In this document: positions 54,647 through 64,000 of the stretch, piece after piece
Position numbering within the stretch: the first letter of the stretch is position 1
Layout: each line of letters starts with the position of its first letter
Origin: Eucalyptus grandis
Taxonomy: Eukaryota; Streptophyta; Magnoliopsida; Myrtales; Myrtaceae
Assembly: GCF_016545825.1 (NCBI RefSeq)
Contig: NC_052615.1
Span: 29,571,088-29,635,087, forward strand
Length of the DNA: 64,000 nt
Direction: 5' to 3'
Made by a program: the position numbers and the translations under genes
The notes under the pieces: generated by a model
Databases searched by the model: none
What the model was told of the DNA's origin: nothing
Seen by the model: the letters and a program-made list of their open reading frames with translations, nothing else

Positions 54647-55633
54647 TGAAAGTGCTAGTATGAACACCTAGAGGAGGGTGAATAGGTGTGAAGACAATTT
54701 TTCGCAAAGAATAGTAGAAATATTTTATTTTTGAAACTGAGTCTGAAGAACAACGGACTTTGAGCGAATTTAGACTTTAGCAGTTAAATAGAACTATGAG
54801 CAAAATAGAGAAGTTCAGGAAAGAGAATAAGAACACATAATTTATAGTGGTTTGGCTTATATCAAGCCCACGTCCACTCTCCCATGCTGACAGCCTCCTG
54901 GCTGGATTCCATTATGAATCAAAAGAGAATATACAATCTTGCGATCTCGACTTCACAGTGAAGAGTTTGTATTGTTCTCTCACGAAGTCACATTGTAAGT
55001 CTTTCGCTCTTTTGAGTACAATTTTGAGCTCAGTGCAAGAAATAATAAGAAAATGGGAAGTTTTAGGCTTTGGAATTTCTCTTTCACGCATTCTATCAAA
55101 TGACTAGAGATGTCTCATTAAATACTCCTTCATGCATTCTCGACCGTCGGCACTTTCCAAAGGAATCCTTTTCCAATCAACCTGTTGGACAAAATCAATT
55201 AAGGAGATCTTCGAGCCGTTTGAAGATTGTGATGAAAGCCCATCAATCCTGTTCGCCCATACAATCGGGATCTTTGGTTTCTATAAGTAGATTCTTTCCA
55301 AATTTACTTGCTATTCGAAAAGATTTGAAGTATTTAAACTGATTCCAATAAAGATAATCAATTTCGTAGGTGATATTTCCATCTAGAAGGCCATATATAA
55401 CCTGTACAAACCGAATTCTTGAAGAAAGAAAGATGATCCCTCATCTGAAAAAGTCTTCATTCTTCACTTGCGTTCAGTCTGAAATTTATCAGAGTGGATA
55501 GATTTCTGATGTAGAATAGACTTTGACACTAAAGTCTAACAGTCTTCAGACTTTGACACAGAAGTCTTGAACTCTTCAGAATAGATTTTTAAGTTTTGTC
55601 AACTTCAAAACATCAAAGGAGTTTTCTCCAACA
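54647..55633 (-). repeat. 5' LTR of the Copia element (987 bp)
   Basis: On the minus strand it begins TGTTGGAGAAAAC at 55633 and ends ACTAGCACTTTCA at 54647, next to the primer site. The TG...CA ends and the CACCTATTCACC segment near its 3' end are shared with the solo LTR at 57870-58926, so both belong to one LTR family. Confidence 0.8.
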
Positions 55634-55644
55634 ACTCTTTTGTG

Positions 55645-55645
<1 letters not shown>

Positions 55646-55681
<36 letters not shown>

Positions 55682-55692
55682 TTTTTTTTTCT
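55646..55692. repeat. (GT)n plus poly-T tract between two LTRs
   Basis: A run of about 16 GT units followed by 14 T lies immediately outside the 5' LTR, at the boundary with the older LTR fragment. Confidence 0.85.
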
Positions 55693-56044
55693 CTTGAGCA
55701 CAATTGGTAAGGCACATTGAAGAAAACAAATAGTTGAGAGAAGTTTCAGACTTTGGAATTCCAATTTTCACGTCTCCTTTTCAACTTGACCAAATGACCT
55801 CCTTTAAATACTCCTTCACACCACACTAGCCGTTGGCATTTTTCGGAGGAATTTCTTCCAATTAACCCATTGGGTAGAATCTATTAAAGAGATCTTATAG
55901 CCATTTAAAGATAGAGATATAAATTCTATTGATTTTAGTCATCAATATAATCAGAATCTAAGTTTTCATAAGTAAAATTTTCTCATAAGTAACTTATCTT
56001 CAAGATTGATCTTGTCAAATTTGTGATTGAATTAATCAATGTGT

Positions 56045-56090
<46 letters not shown>

Positions 56091-56380
56091 AAAGTGAAAT
56101 CCTTGGCCAGAAGATAGCCGTTGAAAGAATCTTTTGTTTCCAAATAAAGTTCATTTGTGTTGCAGAAGATAGCCGTTGACAAGTTTGGTTTCCAATTAAA
56201 GTTCTACTTCAATATGGTCAAAATAGGAAATGCTCTGGGATGAAATAAACTTAAGCAAGAGTCTTTGATAGAACCTTGATAAGTCCTTAGAAACAACTCA
56301 CAAGCAATTTGTACTTAAAATAAGCATTAAAAACAGAAAGTCTTGTCAACTTCAAAATCTTGATAGGAGTTTTCTCAACA
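55693..56380 (-). repeat. Truncated older LTR next to the Copia element
   Basis: On the minus strand it starts TGTTGAGAAAACTCC at 56380, like the other LTRs of this family, and runs to about GTGCTCAAGAG near 55693, where the younger element begins. An (AC)n tract at about 56046-56084 lies inside. It diverges clearly from the 54647-55633 LTR, so it came from an earlier insertion into unit C. The younger Copia element then landed in or beside it. Confidence 0.65.
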
Positions 56381-56944
56381 ACTCTAATGAAGAGGAGAGC
56401 AAAGACTTCACGTTTGATGAAAGTGTACATAAACACTTAGCAAACAAGAACTTTGAACTCATAATTAGATAAAAATTTAGGACTCATAATTGGATAAGAA
56501 GACTGCGTGGACATCTTAGTTGACAGAATAATCAAGTTTATATATCGAAAAGACACTAATTAGATAACTAGTGTAATTAAGTCCCTAACCCTAGATTTCT
56601 AGCTGTGTGGGAGATTTCTAACCGATCCAAATAAGCTAATGGCAACTCCCCATATGGAATTATTATAGGATTAATCGAATTAAAATGTAAATTCCAACGT
56701 CGTGCGAAGCATGGGTTTGAGAGAAATTTATGCCAATTGGGATCAATGGTCTCCAACTCGACGTTACCTCTAAACTTGTCATTTCCCCCAATGCCTGTGT
56801 CGGGAGGGTCACGGCAAAAGTTACATAAGTCCAAGGAACGGTATTTGTCCAGTGTCTCAGGGTTTGGACTTTGGGGACAATGGTCATGAGGGTCACGCTC
56901 GATTATGTTTTCAGACAGCACAAAAGGTTAAAAAAAAAAAAATC

Positions 56945-57290
56945 CTTCACATCAACTTATACTTCATCCTATAGTCCTGTCGGTGATGCGGAAAGCACTT
57001 CCCATTAAAGTCGTCTAGACCAGGTGCAACAGCATTTTGAACTTCTTCCATAGCCTCCTCACCGATTAAGTACTATTTCATTTCATCAGGTGCCAAGTTG
57101 GGAATTTTGTCTGATACCGGAAGAAAGTCCTCCGGCCCTAAAATTTGATATAGGCTCTTGAAAAAAACTGTAGTCATCTGATGCAATAGCCCTTCTTCTC
57201 AGTCCCCAGATCCATCTTAAGCTTTTAGCATTGAAATTTTATTTACACGTAAATAAGCTTTTCCAGATAAGGGCTCGAGATGAAACGGAA
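56945..57290 (-). mobile_element. LINE fragment, unit C
   Basis: Counterpart of the LINE pieces in A and B. It lacks about 60 bases near 57025 that A and B have, around the PGPDGF part. Decayed. Confidence 0.45.
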
Positions 57291-57869
57291 AATTTAATAA
57301 AAAGGCGACTCAGATTGTGTCCAGCATGTATTTCACGTGCGAGTGGAGGCGAAATCCAATTTTACATTTGGTTTGGCTCAAGCTCATGCATGAGAGCCCG
57401 ATATCTTTTCCTTCTTATTACCAAGCTAGTATAGTGAACCTATTAATAAAATGAATAAGAGAGCTCGTCAAGCAAGATGAAATATGAGAAAGCATGAAAA
57501 ACAAGTTTTTTGAAAAGCTTTTCTACTAACAAAGCCGAAGACTACTTAGAGAGAAATGCAACGAGCACCCGCATTTTATTAAATGGTATTGCCGTAGAAA
57601 TCAAAGTGTGAATTGTCACAGCAAATCATGATTTTGATTCTTGTTTGGGCGAGAGAATTCATGTCTGATCCTGAACTTCTCATCCCTCCATGGGCATGAA
57701 TCCTCCTTCTACACTTAACTTTGACGAAAATCGTAACTTAAAGAATAAAACTCAACTGGTCAAAGGGAGACTAAGAATGATCCGACTGCCAGATGAGAGC
57801 TGACCTAGAATATCAATGTTGTTTAAGATGACCCTTGTTGTGCTTTTGTCCTTCGTGTGGTCAACAAAG

Positions 57870-58926
57870 TGTTGAGAAAACTTCTAATATATTTTGAAGT
57901 TGACAAAACTTTCTTATTCATATTCTTATTCTAAAGAATAGTAGACTTCTAAAGTCATATTGCAAACTTTTGTCAATCTCTATTCATTCCAGAAGTCTTT
58001 CCCACTTTGACACAATCCAGACTGAAACCAAGTCTAGAACAAAGATATTATCAAACTCATAATTATTAATCTTATGACAAGGTTTCGATATGAACAAAAT
58101 AGAGATTTATTCCTTAATATCTGGCTTTCTGGTGAAGAATCTCACTTATCTTTTACAAATACATTGATGGAATTAATCACGAATTGATGAAATCAATCTT
58201 CAACACAAGTTTCTTTTTGAGAATCATCTACTTATGGAAATCTATATTCTAATTGTATGGGCGACCGGAATCAACGGATTTCCATCTCAATCTTCAAACG
58301 GTTATAAGAATTCCTTAATTGATTCTATCCAATGGATTGATTGGAAGAAATTCCTCTAGAGAATACCAATGGCTAGTAAGGCGTGGAGGAGTATTTAAGG
58401 AGGTAATTCAGTCTATTTGACGAGTGTGTATGAAAATTGAAATTCCAAAGTTTGAAACCTTTCCAACCACTTGTTCTTCAACGACAGCTCTCATAAATTG
58501 TACTCAAGAGAGAAAATCACAGGAATAGTGATTTAGTGTGAGAAAAAGAAATCTTCTATTGATTGTTTGCACTTGAAATATTGTACTTATTTGTTGATAC
58601 TTTAATGAATTACAGTCAAAAGGTTGTCAACATGGGAGAGTGGATGTAGACTTGATCTAAGCCAAACTACTATAAATCTCCCATGCAATTTTCTCTTCCC
58701 TTAACTCTTTTCAGCTTTATTAGTTGCGATTTTCTTTTAAGTTTCTCAAAAATCTATTCCATATCTTATTTGATTATGAATTTTCTTTAGAAGTCTGGTG
58801 ACACTTTTAATCAGACTTCGACTCTTTTTCAGACTTTGCTCGCAACATATTTTATTCTGCATTTATTTGTCAAGATTTATTTTAACACCTATTCACCCCC
58901 TCTAAGTGGTAGTACTAGCATTTTCA
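57870..58926 (+). mobile_element. Solo LTR with 5-bp target duplication
   Basis: The segment begins TGTTGAGAAAAC and ends AGCATTTTCA. It is flanked on both sides by CAAAG (57865-57869 and 58927-58931), a perfect 5-bp duplication. Removing 57870-58931 restores collinearity with units A and B. Its 3' end CACCTATTCACCCCCTCTAA matches the Copia LTR family here. No internal domain is present, so it is a product of LTR-LTR recombination. Confidence 0.9.
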
Positions 58927-60424
58927 CAAAGTTTACCTTTTTCATATGCAAATGTGTTAGATTTGTTCGATCAAAGAATTCCTCTGCCATTAAAGCTAGA
59001 CCAATCTAGAAATCTACGATTGGACCAGTTATAACACAAGGTGATGGGAGATGGACTTTTGAATTCCTGGTCTGCCATCTTTTTGATTATGTTTACTTTG
59101 ATTTCATGCACACATTTGTCAAATTAACTTAAATCCGTAAAACTTTTTATACTAACTACTAGCTAGTAAAGGAGGTGGGCATTCCCCAAAAAAAAAAAAA
59201 AAAAAAGGAGGTGGGCTTGCACTTGGGTGCTAGATGAAATAATAATATCATGAAAGATTCTTATATTTTTGTCTGAAATTTAAAAGTATTCATTTATCTT
59301 TTTTATTTTTATTTTAAATAGTTATTATACTTCTTAAAGAGATCTTTCCATGGTCCTCGAGTATGGATTTTGCTAAGATGGACATGAGGATGCCACAAGA
59401 CGGGAACTTTTTGGCTTTCACATCATCTAGATTTTTATCTTTTTCAAGTTATGCCAACTTGATGTAGAATTTTTCAAAATCAAGTCCGTTGACCACCTTG
59501 AAGCCTTCATAGGTCGAGCTACCATGTGGAGGTGCTTGGGGTTGCAGCCTTGAGCGACTGTGGCCACGGTTCCCTTTATAGCCTCATATCTCAAATCTCA
59601 TGTTTGAGGGTTTGGTTATACTATTTGAAATTTCAAGGACGAAAATTTTCGAAAATTTTTATGTTCTTGTAAAAAAAAAAAAAGAGAATAAAAAGTGCCA
59701 TGATCCCAAAGACGTAAGGACCAAAAAATAGTTCGCTTTTAAGTTCCGGGAAGGGTGGTGAACCGTCAATCAATCCTTTTCCACGCTGATTTCAACTAGT
59801 GACTGTTGCCTTTTTGCCGAAGGCGTGGTCAGCTGTTCCTCTTCGAACACGAAAATCTCCGAGTGCATCGTGGTACATAAGAGCAATGTAACGATTTGCT
59901 CCCAACCGAGTAAAGGAATAGGGGGAAGCCAAATTTGAAACGTTCACCAAACGATAATTTCCTGGCATCGGATAATTTCGCATTTTGCCAAATGAAAAGG
60001 ATCCCTATTCCAAACAATGCATCTTTAGTGTTAGGAAATACTCACGCAAAATTATGTGATAAGGAATTATTCGTATAACTGGTGCACTATATACAAGCAC
60101 TAGAGAAATTACCCAATTGGTCCTAAATCTCTATTGTACATATTCTAATTCATTCCTAGACTTTTCAATATTGCCAATTTAATCCTACACATTTGCGTAA
60201 AATTCAAATGCAGTTCTTCCAATCAATTTTTGCTAAAAACAGTTGACATAGTAGTGTGTTTTGTCGAATGACCAATGATGAGTGAATTGTCGTGTCATTC
60301 ATTTCTAGCAAAAATTGGCTGGAAGTACTACACTAGAATTTCTTGCAAAGGCTTGTGAATAAATTAACAAAATTGAAAAGTTTAGAATTGAACTAACATC
60401 CATATAATAAGTTTATAATTGATT

Positions 60425-60708
60425 GGGTAATTTTCCCTATAATTCATCAAAAAAACCTCTATTGGAAGATATGCAGCGATTGCTTGTGATATTTGACGGA
60501 AGATTTGATATGATTACGATTGTACACAAATCAATTATAAGATTTAGATTGATTAATAGAATCATTTACTTTCATTCAATATGTACATCTTGTATTATAT
60601 CTACAGGGGACTGTACATTAGAAACTATTGAAGAGAGAATACAAAAATCTTCCAAAATTCTCCGTCTTTGGTCACGATTCCTTTGCTTCCTTTAGTTTCT
60701 TTCAGGGT
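60425..60708. other. Unassigned segment, possibly a retroelement LTR tail
   Basis: Homology to units A and B has ended. The stretch with TGTACATCTTGTATTATATC and ending TTTCTTTCA resembles the U5 end of some Copia LTRs, but no partner LTR is in the window. Confidence 0.25.
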
Positions 60709-61654
60709 ATCTGTGACATCCTGAAATTCGAGTCCTCTGAAGGATAAATGGATGTGAATTTCGTTAATACATTGTTGGTTGATCTCACTCGGAATTGATC
60801 ACTCCTGAGATACTGGCCGTGAGGGGAAAGGCTAATGAGGACAGAACTTGTACCACTAAAGAACTTGACCTGGGAAAACGACTTGACCGTGAGACTTGAG
60901 TGAGGATGATCCTACAGATAGGCAGGCTGATTTCAAGAAAGATTAGAAGTCGATTCGTAGAAAGAATGTAATGGAACGACGGGTGTTTCCGTATACTGTT
61001 ATTGAGCCTACGAACGACCCTAGGTCGATCCTTAGTAATCATTTACTTTGAAATAAGAATCTATTCTCCACAATTTCATATAGTCAATGACGTTCATGAG
61101 TCGAGATGTCTTGAACGTGGTTTGGTATGAGTCGATCACGCGTGAATCCTCAAAGCCATATGTCAGTCTAAGTTGTACCCAAAATGGCATTAGGGCGAAA
61201 TTCACATGGCATGAGAACTAACGATTGGACTTTGAATTATCGGGAACTTTCGGGACGGACTTTAGATGAAGTTATTTCGTCAATTGACAAGTGCTAGTTA
61301 AGCTGAGTATTTGGAAAAAGGGATTTTCGGGCCGAGCAAAGCCAGTGTGGGCCTTAGGCCCAAGGTGGGATAGCCACCATGATGGGCCCAAAGCAAGCCC
61401 AAGTGAGCTCAACTTCAAGCCTTTGAGCCCAATTGTATTTTCTAGCCCATTTCTCCACCATTTGAGCCAAAACCAATTTTATTCAAGCCCGTATAAAATC
61501 TTGCCCGTATATATGTATAGTACGGTATACTATACTTTGTAAAATTACCATTTTACCCCTTCTAGAAGTGGCATTTATTGTTGGGGGACAAAGAGAGAAA
61601 AGTAAAAAGAAATTATGAAATAAAATGAGGTAAAGAAAGGGGAATTAGACTTGG

Positions 61655-61990
61655 CTTCTCTCTTCTCTCTCTCTCTCTCTCTCTCTCCTCATTCCTCTCC
61701 TTCCCCTAACGACAGCCCCCACTTCCCACATCTCTCTCCCTCACGTTTTCTTTTCCCCCCTCATTCGCACGTAATTTCCTCCCCTCTTTTCTTCCCTCTT
61801 TCTTGTTTTTCTCCCTCTCTCCCACTTTTCCACCCCTTCACGTACGCCAACCTTTCTGCCACAATTTCCCCCAACTTCCCCTCCATTATTTTATTGTTTC
61901 TCTCTCCTTTCCCCTCCTTCCTCCTTCCTCCTCACGACAACCTCTACTCCCACGTCCCTCTTCTTCTTCGCTTTTTCTCTTTAGTTTCTT
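61655..61990 (+). repeat. Pyrimidine-rich tract with (CT)n core
   Basis: About 330 bases almost free of long purine runs, with about 11 CT units at 61666-61687. Such tracts are common in leaders of plant genes and retroelement LTRs. Confidence 0.7.
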
Positions 61991-63805
61991 TTATGTTTTG
62001 CTTCCATAACAGCACCGTGTGCTGTTGTTATTGTCCCAAACCAGCCACCATCTTGTGCCATGGCTGTGGGCCATCACTGTCCACAAGCCGCCATACACCG
62101 TTGAAGAGCCGCACCACTTCGTCCGCGAGCCGTCCGCCCGTCGTTCTTTGCCAAATCAAAAACCACCTCCGTCGAGACCCATTTTTGCTGACCACCTCCG
62201 TGACATTTTGGGTGTAACCATGAGTAGCCCTCGCCACCGCCATTGTGCTCATGTCGTCGGAATTGTCGTCGGGTGAGTCTAGCTCTTAATCATTTGATTA
62301 GTGCCTAAACTTGCTTAGGATAGTGATTAGGTTTAAGACTGGTTTAGGTTAGCTTAAGCAGAGGTTAGTGATAATTTATAATAGTTAGATTAGTCTTAGA
62401 ATGCATTAATATTAGTCTAATTAGTGAGATTAACATCATTGAGGATGGGTTGTTCGAAAACAGTGTCTGCTCTTCAGAACTAGTTCTTGGATACTTGCCG
62501 TTTGCAAATTTTGTAGGTCGAAATTGGTTGAGAATTGGGAGCTGACGTCTTCTAAAGAAATGTTTTAAACATCCTCAACTACAATATATATTTTTTTCAA
62601 TATTTTTAGGGACTCAAAAGTAGGAGATATCAGCTCCGTCATTTTCAAACAGAACTTTAGTTTTCGCTAGAACTGGTGACCTGTTAGGATTCTATGGGTT
62701 TTTATCAACTCTTAGGTTTTGAATTTCCAAATGGTTTCTTCATAAAAGTTGTTTTTCACATTTTTATAATTTAACATACTCAAATTTCAAATCAAACGTA
62801 TATGTTTTCGACCTTGAACCAAACTGATTTCGAAAAACAGACTTTCTAGAAACGAACCTAGTTTCTGGTGCTGGATTGAGTGATTTACTGGCCCGAATCT
62901 AGAAGGATCTGGGTCTAGGTGTCTTCATAAAAAATGTTTGTTTCTGTGTCCTTTACAACATATTAAAATTTGGGAATTTTCTGAACTCAATTGGTTAGCT
63001 TTTTGGATTTAAATTTGGAGATATGTGAGTGGCCCAATTTTTGCCAATTATGACCGATTTAGTTTGGTGATGATTTTTGATACTTTGCTTGCTTTAATTA
63101 GTGTTTTTAATGACCTGTGAATTTAATTTATTAGTTATTTAATTTTGAAATTTCACTGTTCATGCGCACTGTTCACCCGAGTATGAAAAGTGATCTAAAT
63201 TCATGTGTGTTGATTTTATGAAGTGAATGGATGTGTAAATGCATGAGCATCCGCATGAGTTGGGTGATGTTTTGTGCAATTGTGTGGTGATTGGAAACTG
63301 TTGATATTTAATTAGAAAATACCGGGTGTCAGGTTTTGAACACCGAAAGTGTTTTAAAATACTATATCAAACAATTGGATTTTTTAAAAGAATAATATCA
63401 ATTTTCCTTGATTCGAATTGACTATGTACCCACATACAACTATTTTCCTGGATGTTTTTAATATGAAGGAAATAGGCCAAGATCAATATTTTAATTGAGG
63501 CACTTGAGTGCAATGCACGGTATCCTGAGCTGAAATTGAATGAATGCGTAAATGATATGAGATGCCGTCACGAGCTTTGGGATCGAACGATACTCCTTCG
63601 GGAATGCCCCAAGTCAATGGATGCCAGTTGCAGTGGAGGCTGGGATGATGCTTCTATATGGAATGCCGTCTAGATGTAGACGTTACTGTGGTCGATGGTG
63701 CGAGACGATGTCCGGCTACGCCGAAAGACCGCTAACTGTTGAGTCGGCCGTGGCATGTGGGTCGAAGTTAATTGGAACGCATGAGTGTTGAGATGGTTGG
63801 GCCTT

Positions 63806-63866
63806 ATTATAGGGTAAAATTGTGTGGCATGGAATGTGACGTGTCACATCGATTTTACCTTATAAT
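63806..63866. repeat. Imperfect palindrome with nested ACGT core
   Basis: The arm ATTATAGGGTAAAATTG (63806-63822) pairs with CGATTTTACCTTATAAT (63850-63866). Between them lies TGTGACGTGTCACA (63835-63848), itself nearly palindromic and containing the bZIP-type core TGACGTGT. It could form a hairpin or act as a binding site in the putative LTR. Confidence 0.55.
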
Positions 63867-64000
63867 CGGGACCCGTGTAATTGATCGATATGTGCTGTGT
63901 GGCGCACTAATGTGCAAGAACACATGAGAATCATGACATCTTTGGTTCTAATCATGCATGAGTTGAACACACTGTTTATGGCACGTACGCATAAATTGAT

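Larger units (their letters stand above)
47690..55633 (-). mobile_element. Degenerate Copia LTR retrotransposon lacking its 3' LTR
   Basis: On the minus strand the order is LTR (55633-54647), primer site, gag, zinc knuckle, integrase, reverse transcriptase, RNase H and then an extra ORF. The order INT before RT defines Copia. Every domain is cut by stops or frameshifts, so the element is dead. At the left edge the internal sequence runs to about 47690 with a G-rich tract near the end (CAGTGGGGGCAATG on the minus strand) and then joins unit B directly. No second LTR is present, which means a deletion removed it. A longer downstream ORF is typical of Sirevirus-like Copia groups; this assignment is tentative. 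Confidence 0.85.
56381..60424. repeat. Partial duplication unit C (upstream part only)
   Basis: From CTAATGAAGAGGAGAGCAAA at 56384 the DNA follows unit A 28239-31105 and unit B to about 60424, interrupted only by a solo LTR. It is clearly more diverged than A is from B. The left edge coincides with the start of the older LTR. The right edge is where homology stops, before the ACS gene. No ACS exon is present in this window for unit C. Confidence 0.8.
60709..64000 (+). mobile_element. Probable long LTR of a retrotransposon, cut by the window end
   Basis: A sharp change to new sequence starts near TGTGACATCCTGAAATTCGA. Further in come a TATA-like CCGTATATATG at about 61504, a long pyrimidine-rich leader (61655-61990), and then about 2 kb without coding potential. 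This resembles the 5' LTR and leader of long-LTR Gypsy elements such as Tekay/Del. No gag or pol is seen before the window ends, so it remains a hypothesis. A real gene's promoter and first exon (61651-62217) is the alternative, but the protein would be low in complexity. Confidence 0.4.

Overview
This is a nuclear window from a flowering plant, almost certainly a eudicot. The evidence is AT-rich intergenic DNA, split genes with GT-AG introns, plant-only families (WRKY group IIe, type-1 ACC synthase, GH9 endoglucanase, plant-type DDA1), plant LTR retrotransposons and plastid-derived DNA. A woody Myrtales genome is my guess, but the sequence does not prove it.

Left part (1-25 kb), low-copy genes. 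A GH9 endo-1,4-beta-glucanase gene (+, 1938-4399) has eight recognisable exons and all catalytic motifs, but a one-base frameshift in exon 1. A group IIe WRKY factor of the WRKY22/27/29 type (-, 7568-5971) is intact in three exons. After about 6 kb without a clear gene, which includes a 451-bp palindromic MITE with a target-site duplication, comes an intact G-patch gene of the PINX1 family (-, 18306-13669, 11 exons, 368 aa). One of its introns holds a mosaic of plastid DNA (rpoB, psaA and trnI-intron fragments). DDA1, a subunit of the COP10-DET1-DDB1 ubiquitin-ligase adaptor complex (-, 24992-22306, 99 aa), has a first intron built largely of three about 348-bp direct repeats.

Middle part (26.1-47.7 kb), a large tandem duplication. 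Unit A (26109-36240) and unit B (36495-47668) are about 10-11 kb each and closely similar. Each ends in a type-1 ACC synthase gene, the committed step of ethylene synthesis. The ACS in unit A is intact (486 aa). The ACS in unit B differs by a one-base deletion in exon 3 that gives a stop after 133 codons. A third, older and partial unit C (56381-60424) repeats only the DNA upstream of ACS.

Right part (47.7-64 kb), retrotransposon-rich. A degenerate Copia element lies on the minus strand (gag, integrase, RT and RNase H in order, an extra ORF downstream of RNase H, one LTR and a Met-tRNA-type primer site). It lacks its second LTR and sits beside a fragment of an older related LTR. Unit C is split by a solo LTR with a perfect 5-bp target duplication. 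From about 60.7 kb to the window end the DNA looks like a long LTR of another retroelement, with no gene I can support.

I see no CRISPR array, tRNA gene or rRNA gene, and nothing that I would call a wholly new biological system. The most informative structures are the decaying ACS array, the organelle mosaic in the PINX1-like intron, and the Copia element with an extra ORF.
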